From: Flavobacterium covae
GTDB taxonomy: Bacteria > Bacteroidota > Bacteroidia > Flavobacteriales > Flavobacteriaceae
Reading direction: 5' to 3'
DNA length: 64,000 nt
Assembly: GCA_019565575.1 (NCBI GenBank)
Contig: CP067379.1
Span: 806,001 to 870,000 of the forward strand
The notes under the pieces: model-generated
Seen by the model: only the letters and a program-made list of their open reading frames with translations
Database searches by the model: none
Told to the model about the DNA's origin: nothing
Made by a program: the position numbers and the translations under genes
In this document: positions 20,120 to 28,853 of the stretch, one piece after another
Layout of the letters: each line of letters opens with the position of its first letter
Position numbering within the stretch: position 1 is the stretch's first letter

Positions 20120-21029
20120 TTAATTACATTTTATTTCAACCCCTTGATCTTTAGCCCATTTTTTCACTAAATCCCAAGCTTCCAGAAGGAGAGACATTTT
20201 TCTTTATTAAGTCTCCTTTTGTTCCGTCTGCAGCTATTATATGTAGATCTCCTTTAACATTTGCTAAGGCAGGATTATTATAATGATTTTCTAAGCTTTT
20301 TAACCATTGATCGTTTGTTAATCCTTTTGCTTTAATTTGATCTGCTTTCACAAGTGGTTTAGTATTTGTTCCAATACCATTATAACCATGCATAGCACTA
20401 TGCTCGCTCCCCGTAAATTGCGTGTCATCGAAATACATACTAGGAACACCTGTTTGGCTATTAAAAGGTTTTACAGCTAGGTCAGTTGCGGCTTGATGAG
20501 GAACCATGTGGTGTCCTTGATGAATAGGATTACTCAAAGGCATTAAACCTAAAACATCAACAAAAGTATTTAAGTCATGAACATAAGAATATAAACGAAA
20601 TCCACCTAAAACCGACACAGGGTCTTGACTTATGTAAGTTCCTGTTTCTGGATTATAATACCTAAATCGGTTATATGCTAACTCAATATCGTGATCATAA
20701 TATTGTCCTTGATATAAGAACGGAATCAAGTTTTGATCTCCTTCTATTTTACGTGTCTTTCCGTAAATATCAAGTTCTCTTTCCCAAATTAATTTTCCGG
20801 TACTATTATAAGCTTGTACAGGAGTTCCTAAATAATCATTTATGATGCTATAAACTTCCTCTCCTAAAATCTTTGCCCTTGGGTTGTAATTATTCCTATC
20901 ATATACCCACGTAACTAGATTATTAACCTTTTCTTTTTGACTTAAAAAAACTTCTCCTAAATTATTAACAGAAGTTTCATGTTCTTCTCCTTTTTGGTAA
21001 TCCCACTCATGTAAAAGAACGTTTCCATC
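20120..21029 (-). CDS. Orphan Rhs cassette E: type I core with HHMVP nuclease-like tip
   Basis: The core starts at DGNVLLHEWDYQKG and is type I. It passes QDPVSVLGGF and DVLGL into a tip with I-H-Q-G-H-H-M-V-P-H-Q-A-A, then G-S-E-H-S-A-M-H-G-Y and a tryptophan-rich end. The G-H-H-M-V-P motif is typical of HNH-type nucleases. A CTTCCAG insertion at 20179-20185 breaks the end; corrected, it reads P-S-E-A-W-D-L-V-K-K-W-A-K-D-Q-G and finishes in E-I-K-C-N. Upstream, the core meets a different sequence (CTCATACAAAATGCC) from the other cassettes, just before a nearly complete insertion sequence. Confidence 0.7.
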
Positions 21030-21247
21030 TCATACAAAATGCCGTAACTCTTTTTACTCCTCTACACCCCCTTTTGAGCCATTGACAAACATCCTTTTGG
21101 CATTCGTGGTATGAGTTCCAAGATATTAGCAACAGGATAAAAAAGAGTCCTAGTAATTTCATAGTTTCAAAAATAGCGTAATAATGTTTTTGATACAAAA
21201 TTTGATACCAAAAAATAAGGATATTTTTTACATTCGCCTTTTTCAAA
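21030..21247. other. Spacer between cassette E and the rve-type element
   Basis: About 220 bases with no convincing gene. It probably forms the 5' non-coding end of the insertion sequence that follows. I could not find a left inverted repeat matching the TCGTAGAAGTAGCAG right end, so the left boundary of the element is uncertain. Confidence 0.4.
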
Positions 21248-21565
21248 ATGCAGACTGTTAAACAAAGAAATTCCTATCATACAAATACCAAAATTTTTGC
21301 TCGTAGGGGATTATTATCAACAGAACTTTTAAAGTTGATCCCTTCCAGTAATTTATCTAGATGGTTGAAAGAGCCTGAAAACAAATATATTGATTATACT
21401 TTAAATGGGTTGATTGATCAAGATATTGAATTATTTCAAAATCAAAATGAGTTTCCTAGTAGCAAAAAACTTTCCAGAGCTTATATACAACTACTCAAAG
21501 GAGCGTATACAATTTTTGATCAAATCAAAGATTTCAATAAAGTTCTTAAAAAAATAAGGATATAA
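21248..21565 (+). CDS. First gene of the rve-type insertion sequence
   Basis: A 105-residue protein with a polar N-terminus and a helical body (LLKLIPSSNLSRWLKEPENKY) that could form a helix-turn-helix. It ends two bases before the transposase-side gene. By position it corresponds to an IS3-type orfA, but it does not look like the classical leucine-zipper OrfA; the assignment is positional. Confidence 0.55.
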   Translation: MQTVKQRNSYHTNTKIFARRGLLSTELLKLIPSSNLSRWLKEPENKYIDYTLNGLIDQDIELFQNQNEFPSSKKLSRAYIQLLKGAYTIFDQIKDFNKVLKKIRI

Positions 21566-21567
21566 TT

Positions 21568-22548
21568 GTGAATACCATAGAGAGCATTAAAAATTGGATT
21601 TCTATAGATGAAGCAATTAAGTTATTTAGGATTTCACGTGCCACTTACCAAAACTATAAAATACAAGTATTAAACAAATGTGAAGCTTCGTATATTTTTG
21701 TGGTGTGTAAAACGTTACCCACAACAACTTTTGAACCAAGAAGTTATCAAGATAAAAGAATATTTTAACAATAGTGATTATAAATCTTGGTCAAAGTCTT
21801 CTATCTATTATATGGGATTGCGCAAAAAGATTTCAGTTTTTGTTTAGCCACATTTTATAAGTACAGCAGTTTACTTGGAATTGATAATGGTAGACATTTA
21901 CAAAACAAGCCTGAATATTCACCACTTCTAACTACTAAACCTAATCAAATTTGGTGTGCTGATATCACAATCTTTAAAACAGCTAATGGCGTAAAACATT
22001 ACATCCACTTACTTATAGATCATTACTCCCGAATGATTTTAGGATGGTATATCGGTTTAAAACCAAGTCCAAAAGCTATTAAAGAATTATTGCAAAATAC
22101 TTTTAAGGAACTCCCTAAACCTACTACAATAGAGTTTGTAACCGATGGCGGGGTAGAAAATATAAACACAACTGTCAAAGAATACATTAAAAGTATTGAA
22201 CCAAATATTATTCACAACATTGCTCAAAAGGATATTGCTAGTTCTAACTCTATGATTGAAGCTATTAATAAAACCCTAAAGTATCAATATCTTTATCAGT
22301 TGCATATCGAAAATACTCTGCAACTTTATAATACATTCCCACAGATTATACGTAATTACTGTAATATTCGTCCACAGCATTCATTAAAAGGAAATACTCC
22401 TTTTGAAACTTACAACGGAAAAACGATATCTATTTCGCACTATAATTCTCATTTTCAAGCTCAAAAGCAATTTAGAAAAGAGCAAAACAACAAAAATAAC
22501 TGCAAAAATGTATGGAGTAACAAAAAAAGAAAATCAACTACAATCTAA
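21568..22548 (+). CDS. DDE (rve-type) transposase, frameshifted
   Basis: The start is a GTG at 21568 giving NTIESIKNWISIDEAIKLF, a helix-turn-helix segment. Frame breaks near 21700 and 21815 must be corrected before the catalytic part, which is uninterrupted from about 21820. The catalytic acids are visible as I-W-C-A-D-I-T-I-F, F-V-T-D-G-G-V-E-N and S-M-I-E-A-I-N-K, the D-D-E triad of an rve integrase core, followed by IRPQHSLKGNTPFETYNG. This is closest to the IS3 group. If the breaks are real, the copy is dead. Confidence 0.72.
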
Positions 22549-22675
22549 AGTAAATTGAAGTTAATTTTCTTTTATAATTTCTATCGTTTAAAAATCACTT
22601 TTTTGTAATGTTCTTATTCTCAAACACTTCCCTTATAAGGGACTCTTTTTTCTAAAAAGATCGTAGAAGTAGCAG

Positions 22676-22915
22676 CGCACTATAATTCTCATTTTCAAGC
22701 TCAAAAGCAATTTAGAAAAGAGCAAAACAACAAAAATAACTGCAAAAATGTATGGAGTAACAAAAAAAGAAAATCAACTACAATCTAAAGTAAATTGAAG
22801 TTAATTTTCTTTTATAATTTCTATCGTTTAAAAATCACTTTTCTGTAATATTCTTATTCTCAAACACTTCCCTTATAAGGGACTCTTTTTTCTAAAAAGA
22901 TCGTAGAAGTAGCAG
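22676..22915 (+). repeat. Tandem duplication of the insertion-sequence 3' end
   Basis: The 240 bases from CGCACTATAATTCTC to TAGCAG repeat the immediately preceding segment (from about 22436) with only a few differences. The repeat includes the end of the transposase gene and the boundary motif. It separates the complete element from the immunity gene of cassette F. Confidence 0.85.
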
Positions 22916-23291
22916 GGCTTTTTTATAAGAATTCTTTTTTAAATAAAACATAATATCAATGTCTTTGTGTTCTAAATTAAATAGTTCAGGAGGAGAAAAA
23001 TCTCCAGTTTCTAAATATTGTTTAAGCCTGAAATCTAAATAATCAATATCATCATTTTCTAACAGAAAAATTAAACAACCATTTTCTTGATTTAGTGTAC
23101 TTAATTCACTTTCTGTTTTTTTTTATTATAAGAGTTGATAGAGATTTGTTATTAAACCCAATAGAGGACTCATTCAACCCAACTTGGTTAATTATTTCTA
23201 AATTCTCTATATAATTTATCAATTCTTCTACGCCTTCATTATCAAGATAAATATCAAATGATCTTTTATCTTGTTTCTTAATTTGAATCAT
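22892..23291 (-). CDS. Immunity candidate of cassette F, frameshifted, ending inside the boundary repeat
   Basis: The gene starts at MIQIKKQDKRSFDIYLDNEG one base before the toxin stop. After an A-run correction near 23123 it continues T-E-S-E-L-S-T-L-N-Q-E-N-G-C-L-I-F to K-K-N-S-Y-K-K-A. The last codons (L-L-L-L-R-S-F, then TAG) lie inside the boundary repeat, which therefore supplies the stop. The protein is about 132 residues, acidic and cytoplasmic. The native 3' end may have been trimmed by the repeat. No family recognised. Confidence 0.55.
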
Positions 23292-23292
23292 A

Positions 23293-24180
23293 TTAAGTTT
23301 TACATTTTATTTTAGTCTTAGTTTTAGGGTTGTCATTTATAGGTAAGTGAACATTTTTCTCAACAACAAAATTTCCTGAACCTGTATCTCTTAAAAACTC
23401 TAAATGTACGTGTCTTTGATTAGCGACTACAGGATTACCCATACCGTGTTTTCCTAAATAATCACTTGGTGTTGCTCTAAATTGTCTTTTCCCATCTAAA
23501 CTTCTCCATTTTCCTTTGTCAACTTTTACGTGATCTTCTCCAAGAAATTTGTTACGCAAATCTTTTAACTCACTTGATTTTACAGATCTACGCCATTCTG
23601 ATAATTGTTGAGTAGAATTTTTTACTTTATCCTTACCTGATAAAACAGAAGGAGAAATCGGACCTGAAACATAGGTTAATCCAAAAGGGTCAAATTCTCC
23701 ATTACTATCCGCCACATACCCATAGAAAGTTGGGTTATTTCCCGCCAGTCCAATAGGGTCTTGAGAAATATAATTTCCAATACTACAATCGTAATATCGA
23801 AACCTGTTGTAATAAAGACCTTCTAATTCGGGGTCTTCATACTGTCCGAGTTGTCTAAAAGGAATAAAGTCTGGGGTTAGATTAATAGGCGAGCTAAAAT
23901 TGCGTAAACCTCCGTAAATATCATAGTCTGTGCTCCATACTAAAGAGCCCTTTTCGTTATAACATTGTAGGGGTCTGCCTATATAATCAGAAATTATACT
24001 AAATTGTTCTTCTCCTTGTATTTTAGCACTAGGTACAAAACTATTTTCTTGGTAAATCCAAGTAACTAAATCCTCTACGGTTTCTTTTTGACTTAGATAA
24101 ACTTCTCCTAGATCGTTAACAGAAGTTTCTGCCTCCTGCCCTTTTAAATATGTCCACTCATGTAAAAGAACGTTTCCATC
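23293..24180 (-). CDS. Orphan Rhs cassette F: type II core with unassigned toxin tip
   Basis: The frame opens at DGNVLLHEWTYLKG after an in-frame TAG and follows the type II core to SQDPIGLAGNN and DPFGL. The tip of about 125 residues contains E-W-R-R-S-V-K-S, G-K-W-R-S-L-D-G-K-R-Q-F-R-A-T-P-S-D-Y-L and R-H-V-H-L-E-F-L. The basic and histidine-rich content is compatible with an RNase of the BECR class, but this is not more than a suggestion. It ends in K-I-K-C-K-T. It is followed directly by its immunity candidate. Confidence 0.65.
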   Translation of the reverse strand, partial: DGNVLLHEWTYLKGQEAETSVNDLGEVYLSQKETVEDLVTWIYQENSFVPSAKIQGEEQFSIISDYIGRPLQCYNEKGSLVWSTDYDIYGGLRNFSSPINLTPDFIPFRQLGQYEDPELEGLYYNRFRYYDCSIGNYISQDPIGLAGNNPTFYGYVADSNGEFDPFGLTYVSGPISPSVLSGKDKVKNSTQQLSEWRRSVKSSELKDLRNKFLGEDHVKVDKGKWRSLDGKRQFRATPSDYLGKHGMGNPVVANQRHVHLEFLRDTGSGNFVVEKNVHLPINDNPKTKTKIKCKT

Positions 24181-24232
24181 CTAAAAAGATGAAACAACGA
24201 ACAGTTTTTTAGCCTGTTCGTTGTTTTATTTC
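24181..24232. repeat. Truncated hairpin element between cassettes F and G
   Basis: Only the TAAAAAGATGAAAC start and the AACAACGAACAG / CTGTTCGTTGTT stem remain. The distal ATCGTAGAAATAGCAG end is missing, replaced by the 3' end of the next immunity gene. Confidence 0.75.
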
Positions 24233-24239
24233 TTTAAAA

Positions 24240-24828
24240 TCACTTATTTAGAGAAGAGAAAAAATGAATATTATTAGCTATTTCACTATCAATAAATTCT
24301 TTTGTTATTGTATCACCATTGCCAATAGCATCAATAAAAAACAACTCTTTAATATGAGATAATCTATATTCTTTTTCTAATTCATTATCAGCTTCAGATA
24401 TAGCTTCCAGATATTTTGTCATTCTTTAACAGAAAACCATTTTGTCTTCTTTTTCTAGCGTTTGTATTTACTTCAATTATCATTTCATTTTTACCAATAT
24501 TAAAGGCAGATTTTATTTTATTTAAACATCTTTCTAAATTCTCAATATCTTCTTTTTCCTTATTAATTCTTACTAATAAGGATAATGATGATTCAATCCA
24601 AGTCCAAATATTTTTATCGCTAGTTAATTCATATGTTAAAAAATAATTCTGAAAACTTAGAATATCATCTTTTAAGTTAATTAAATATAGTTTATATAAA
24701 ATATTATTTAATTGCTGTTGAATTTCAGATTCATTATTACTATTATTAATAATGTCAATATCTTCATTTATGCTGAAGCCCTCTATTTTTAAAGTTTTTT
24801 CTTTTATCTTTTCTAATAAATCTTTCAT
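24240..24828 (-). CDS. Immunity candidate of the NucA/NucB-type cassette G, one frameshift
   Basis: The protein begins MKDLLEKIKEKTLKIEGFS. It crosses a CTTCCAG insertion at 24404-24410 (K-I-S-E-A-I-S-E-A-D-N-E-L is expected) and ends at NIHFFSSLNK; corrected length is about 195 residues. It is strongly helical and acidic, a form often seen in inhibitors of nucleases. It lies 14 bases after the NucA/NucB tip. I do not recognise a family. Confidence 0.6.
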
Positions 24829-24842
24829 GTATGTAAAATAAT

Positions 24843-25805
24843 TTAAATTATGACTATTTTTACTAAGACCCCAGGGTCATAATCACTTAATGCACTTCCG
24901 ATTGCTGAACCAGCTCCCCTGTTATCAGATGGATTGATATAACGTACACTTGCTCCAGATCCACCTTCTTTAAACATTGCCATAGGCCACTCATCTCTAT
25001 CAAAACCTGTTTTTGTTGGAATGTTCTTCAGTGATGCTTTTCTATTTGCTGCTGCATTAATTCTTTCAATAGTTACAATATCAGGGTGACCTTTTTTTAT
25101 TGCGTCTTCTATATGTTGTGCTGTTTCAGGAAAATCACTTTTTTTGATTGTTGCAACTATATCATGTGTTACACCGTCCCCAGCTGTAACCTTAACTTTA
25201 CAATCTAATCCGAAAATGTCAATCCATGCGTTTGTGTTTTTTACGTAAGCATAAAGATTAGGATTACCACCTAATAACCTTATCGGGTCTTGACTTATGT
25301 AAGTTCCTGTTTCTGGATTATAATACCTAAATCGGTTATATGCTAACTCAATATCGTGATCATAATATTGTCCTTGATATAAGAACGGAATCAAGTTTTG
25401 ATCTCCTTCTATTTTACGTGTCTTTCCGTAAATATCAAGTTCTCTTTCCCAAATTAATTTTCCGGTACTATTATAAGCTTGTACAGGAGTTCCTAAATAA
25501 TCATTTATGATGCTATAAACTTCCTCTCCTAAAATCTTTGCCCTTGGGTTGTAATTATTCCTATCATATACCCACGTAACTAGATTATTAACCTTTTCTT
25601 TTTGACTTAGATAAACTTCTCCTAAATTATTAACAGAAGTTTCATGTTCTTCTCCTTTTTGGTAATCCCACTCATGTAAAAGAACGTTCCCATCCCAAAG
25701 ATAACGATTTGTTTTTTCATTACAAATCTTTTTTATTCTTCTTCCTAAAGCGTCATATTCCATGGTTATAAGGGTGCCATCGGGGTTTTTTACACTTTTT
25801 AGCAT
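24843..25805 (-). CDS. Orphan Rhs cassette G: type I core with NucA/NucB-type DNase tip
   Basis: A 320-residue frame starting within the core at MLKSVKNPDGTL, type I, passing QDPIRLLGGN and DIFGL. The tip carries the NucA/NucB DNase signature: P-E-T-A-Q-H-I-E-D-A, then R-I-N-A-A-A-N-R-K-A-S-L, F-D-R-D-E-W-P-M-A-M-F and S-D-N-R-G-A-G-S. The D-R-D-E-W-P segment is the active-site motif. The enzyme would degrade DNA in a target cell. It has no own start; transposase sequence abuts the 5' end as in cassettes A and H. Confidence 0.85.
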   Translation of the reverse strand: MLKSVKNPDGTLITMEYDALGRRIKKICNEKTNRYLWDGNVLLHEWDYQKGEEHETSVNNLGEVYLSQKEKVNNLVTWVYDRNNYNPRAKILGEEVYSIINDYLGTPVQAYNSTGKLIWERELDIYGKTRKIEGDQNLIPFLYQGQYYDHDIELAYNRFRYYNPETGTYISQDPIRLLGGNPNLYAYVKNTNAWIDIFGLDCKVKVTAGDGVTHDIVATIKKSDFPETAQHIEDAIKKGHPDIVTIERINAAANRKASLKNIPTKTGFDRDEWPMAMFKEGGSGASVRYINPSDNRGAGSAIGSALSDYDPGVLVKIVII

Positions 25806-26226
25806 CCTGTTAGCTATTAATAAAACCCTAAAGTATCAATATCTTTATCAGTTGCATATCGAAAATACTCTGCAACTTTATAATACATTCCCACAGATTA
25901 TACGTAATTACTGTAATATTCGTCCACAGCATTCATTAAAAGGAAATACTCCTTTTGAAACTTACAACGGAAAAACGATATCTATTTCGCACTATAATTC
26001 TCATTTTCAAGCTCAAAAGCAATTTAGAAAAGAGCAAAACAACAAAAATAACTGCAAAAATGTATGGAGTAACAAAAAAGAAAATCAACTACAATCTAAA
26101 GTAAATTGAAGTTAATTTTCTTTTATAATTTCTATCGTTTAAAAATCACTTTTTTGTAATATTCTTATTCTCAAACACTTCCCTTATAAGGGACTCTTTT
26201 TTCTAAAAAGATCGTAGAAGTAGCAG
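25806..26226 (+). mobile_element. 3' fragment of rve-type transposase fused to cassette G
   Basis: Same fragment and same junction as at 12047, ending in TAGCAG at 26226. One A in the terminal run differs, so the plus-strand reading ends ENQLQSKVN instead of RKSTTI. Immediately after comes TCCTAAACTTTTTGGACAG, the right-end sequence of an IS1182-type element, with no element left. Confidence 0.85.
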
Positions 26227-26272
26227 TCCTAAACTTTTTGGACAGCCTCTTCTTTTTTATAAAAAAATTGTT

Positions 26273-26827
26273 TTAAATATCAGTATAAATTGTATGCCCT
26301 TCTTCTACAAACTCAACACCTTTTAAGCCTGCTTCTTCACAACGTTTCTTAAATTCTTCTGTAACGATAATATAAGATTTTTTCTCTTCCATCCTTACAA
26401 TTGAATGACTGTTTAAAGAATTTGGAATGATATATAATTTCTTTATTGTCATAACATTTGCAGAACCATATTTTTTAATTTCGACAATCGATTTCTCAGA
26501 ATCCATACAAGGCACTACATCTAATATATTTAATATATAATAATCATCATTGCTACTGCCTTGCTTATCAATAATTGTGATATTTATAAACTGTAAGTTT
26601 AAATCTTTAAATAATTCTACAAATTTTTTACTAACTAAAGGAGCATTGAACGTAGGCAGAATATCGTATGTTGAAAGATAGCTGTCTAACTTATCTACTT
26701 GATAAATTAATTTATCTTCTAAATTAACAATATTGCCTTTTTCAAATTCTCTACTTTCAATACTATTTTCATCATCATAAAGAAAATATACATCTCTTTT
26801 ATAAAAGTCTGATAACTGATAATACAT
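26273..26827 (-). CDS. Imm11 (DUF1629)-like immunity protein of cassette H
   Basis: A 184-residue protein with the pattern of this immunity family: an N-terminal beta region, a central A-P-L-V-S-K-K-F-V-E-L-F segment, Y-Y-I-L-N-I-L-D-V-V-P-C-M-D, and a C-terminal I-V-T-E-E-F-K-K-R-C-E-E-A-G-L-K-G-V-E-F. Imm11 proteins are linked to HNH-type nuclease toxins. It starts ten bases after the AHH-like tip. The frame is intact. Confidence 0.75.
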   Translation of the reverse strand: MYYQLSDFYKRDVYFLYDDENSIESREFEKGNIVNLEDKLIYQVDKLDSYLSTYDILPTFNAPLVSKKFVELFKDLNLQFINITIIDKQGSSNDDYYILNILDVVPCMDSEKSIVEIKKYGSANVMTIKKLYIIPNSLNSHSIVRMEEKKSYIIVTEEFKKRCEEAGLKGVEFVEEGHTIYTDI

Positions 26828-26837
26828 AATTTATATT

Positions 26838-27821
26838 TTAATGACATTTAATTCTACCTTCTCGTAAACCCTTCCTAGTTTGACTTCTTAAATCTTCTAT
26901 AGCTTCAGAATACTGCTTTTTACTCCAACCTTCTGCTTTACCTATATCGTGAATATCTTTTAATTTTCCGAACATATCCGCATTATATGCTTTATGTTGT
27001 TTGTTCCAGCCTTTGTGCTGACTTCTAGTAGGGTGTGTTCCTTGTTCTTTTGGTAAATAAATCAGGTTACTAGGTTTGTCTACATCAAAACCTGCTGCCT
27101 TTATGGCTGGATGGTCAGCCATTGAACGAGGTATAACGTGATGGTTTTGGTAACCGTCAATTTTCGGCATATTATTATAGCTCCAGCCGTTACTAGGCAT
27201 TGGCATAAGTCCAAAAGGGTCGAATAGCGTATTAATATCTGTTACATACCCGTAAAAAGTTGGGTTATTTCCGTGTAGTCCAATGGGGTCTTGAGAAATA
27301 TAATTTCCAATACTACAATCGTAATATCGAAACCTGTTGTAATAAAGACCTTCTAATTCGGGGTCTTCATACTGTCCGAGTTGTCTAAAAGGAATAAAGT
27401 CTGGGGTTAGATTAATAGGCGAGCTAAAATTGCGTAAACCTCCGTAAATATCATAGTCTGTGCTCCATACTAAAGAGCCCTTTTCGTTATAACATTGTAG
27501 GGGTCTGCCTATATAATCAGAAATTATACTAAATTGTTCTTCTCCTTGTATTTTAGCACTAGGTACAAAACTATTTTCTTGGTAAATCCAAGTAACTAAA
27601 TCCTCTACGGTTTCTTTTTGACTTAGATAAACTTCTCCTAGATCGTTAACAGAAGTTTCTGCCTCCTGCCCTTTTAGATATGTCCACTCATGTAAAAGAA
27701 CGTTTCCATCCCAAAGATAACGATTTGTTTTTTCATTACAAATCTTTTTTATTCTTCTTCCTAAAGCGTCATATTCCATGGTTACAAGGGTTCCATCGGG
27801 TTTTTTTACACTTTTTAGCAT
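26838..27821 (-). CDS. Orphan Rhs cassette H: type II core with AHH-like HNH nuclease tip
   Basis: A 327-residue frame beginning in the core at MLKSVKKPDG. It is type II in the middle (TYLKGQEAETSVND, FIPFRQLGQYEDPELEG), with QDPIGLHGNN and DPFGL. The tip has Y-Q-N-H-H-V-I-P-R-S, then N-L-I-Y-L-P-K-E-Q-G-T-H-P-T and H-K-G-W-N-K-Q-H, the layout of the AHH subgroup of HNH/Endo VII nucleases. It ends in R-I-K-C-H. It is the first silent cassette behind the expressed rhs gene. Confidence 0.8.
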   Translation of the reverse strand: MLKSVKKPDGTLVTMEYDALGRRIKKICNEKTNRYLWDGNVLLHEWTYLKGQEAETSVNDLGEVYLSQKETVEDLVTWIYQENSFVPSAKIQGEEQFSIISDYIGRPLQCYNEKGSLVWSTDYDIYGGLRNFSSPINLTPDFIPFRQLGQYEDPELEGLYYNRFRYYDCSIGNYISQDPIGLHGNNPTFYGYVTDINTLFDPFGLMPMPSNGWSYNNMPKIDGYQNHHVIPRSMADHPAIKAAGFDVDKPSNLIYLPKEQGTHPTRSQHKGWNKQHKAYNADMFGKLKDIHDIGKAEGWSKKQYSEAIEDLRSQTRKGLREGRIKCH

Positions 27822-28242
27822 CCTGTTAGCTATTAATAAAACCCTAAAGTATCAATATCTTTATCAGTTGCATATCGAAAATACTCTGCAACTTTATAAT
27901 ACATTCCCACAGATTATACGTAATTACTGTAATATTCGTCCACAGCATTCATTAAAAGGAAATACTCCTTTTGAAACTTACAACGGAAAAACGATATCTA
28001 TTTCGCACTATAATTCTCATTTTCAAGCTCAAAAGCAATTTAGAAAAGAGCAAAACAACAAAAATAACTGCAAAAATGTATGGAGTAACAAAAAAGAAAA
28101 TCAACTACAATCTAAAGTAAATTGAAGTTAATTTTCTTTTATAATTTCTATCGTTTAAAAATCACTTTTTTGTAATATTCTTATTCTCAAACACTTCCCT
28201 TATAAGGGACTCTTTTTTCTAAAAAGATCGTAGAAGTAGCAG
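27822..28242 (+). mobile_element. 3' fragment of rve-type transposase fused to cassette H
   Basis: Same fragment and junction as at 12047 and 25806, ending in AGCAG at 28242. It shares the shortened A run with the 25806 copy, suggesting that these two are the more recent pair. Confidence 0.85.
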
Positions 28243-28251
28243 TACTTTATA

Positions 28252-28281
28252 ATAAAAAAGCCGTCAAAAATGACAGCTTTT
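28252..28281. terminator. Hairpin terminator behind the expressed rhs-immunity pair
   Basis: AAAAAAGCCGTCA and TGACAGCTTTTTT form an imperfect stem with A and T tails on both sides, so it could work in either direction. It lies between two copies of the boundary repeat and downstream of the expressed immunity gene. Confidence 0.6.
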
Positions 28282-28283
28282 TT

Positions 28284-28391
28284 ACTTTTATAATTTCTAT
28301 CGTTTAAAAATCACTTTTTTGTAATATTCTTATTCTCAAACACTTCCCTTATAAGGGACTCTTTTTTCTAAAAAGATCGTAGAAGTAGCAG
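28284..28391 (+). repeat. Short copy of the insertion-sequence right end
   Basis: The last ~108 bases of the rve-type element (from CTTTTATAATTTCTATCG to GTAGAAGTAGCAG) without any transposase codons. It is the copy closest to the expressed immunity gene. Confidence 0.8.
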
Positions 28392-28409
28392 GACTTTGCG
28401 GAGCTGGGT

Positions 28410-28853
28410 TTATTCATACATATAGTTATATCTTGAAGCTAATATTTCTATATAACTATCATATCCTATAATTAAATAATGCTTCAAATTTAAATTTCCT
28501 GTTGGATCATAAAGTTTATACTTTGTCTGTAACCATTCAGAATTTTCTACTCTATAAAAACCCGAATCAGGATTGTGATTATTTATTTTCCAATATTCAA
28601 CCTTTTCAATATCATAATCATCTTTTAAAATCTCAAATTCATTATAATTGAACTCATAAAAATTTAAAGTTGTACATTTTACTTCTGCCACTTTTTCAAA
28701 AATAATTTTAATATTAGAATAGGTTTCACCATCTAAATATTGTTTCAAAGTCTGTCCTTCAACATTTACCTTTGATTTGGTTTCGGTGTAGATTAATTCA
28801 ATATCTGTACAAGATATTTGAAAATCAACTTTTTCTGATATCAATTTATACAT
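28410..28853 (-). CDS. Immunity candidate of the expressed Rhs toxin
   Basis: A 147-residue protein starting at MYKLISEKVDFQISC. Its ATG overlaps the rhs stop (TAATG), so translation is coupled to the toxin. It is beta-rich and acidic, with several aromatic residues near the end (YIEILASRYNYMYE), and has no signal peptide. The position makes it the immunity protein of the currently expressed tip. No family recognised. Confidence 0.65.
   Translation of the reverse strand: MYKLISEKVDFQISCTDIELIYTETKSKVNVEGQTLKQYLDGETYSNIKIIFEKVAEVKCTTLNFYEFNYNEFEILKDDYDIEKVEYWKINNHNPDSGFYRVENSEWLQTKYKLYDPTGNLNLKHYLIIGYDSYIEILASRYNYMYE

Larger units (their letters stand above)
21248..22675 (+). mobile_element. 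Most complete copy of the rve/DDE insertion sequence
   Basis: It contains a small first gene, a DDE transposase, and the common right end (TATAAGGGACTCTTTT ... TCGTAGAAGTAGCAG, ending at 22675). All other copies in the window are 3' fragments of this element. The left end was not resolved. Confidence 0.75.

Noticed and set aside
10330..28391. CRISPR array
   Set aside because: The repeats are hundreds to thousands of bases apart with genes between them; there are no regular short spacers and no cas genes.
10330..28391. True integron with attC sites
   Set aside because: No integron integrase gene and no attC core sites were seen; the repeats match the end of an insertion sequence.
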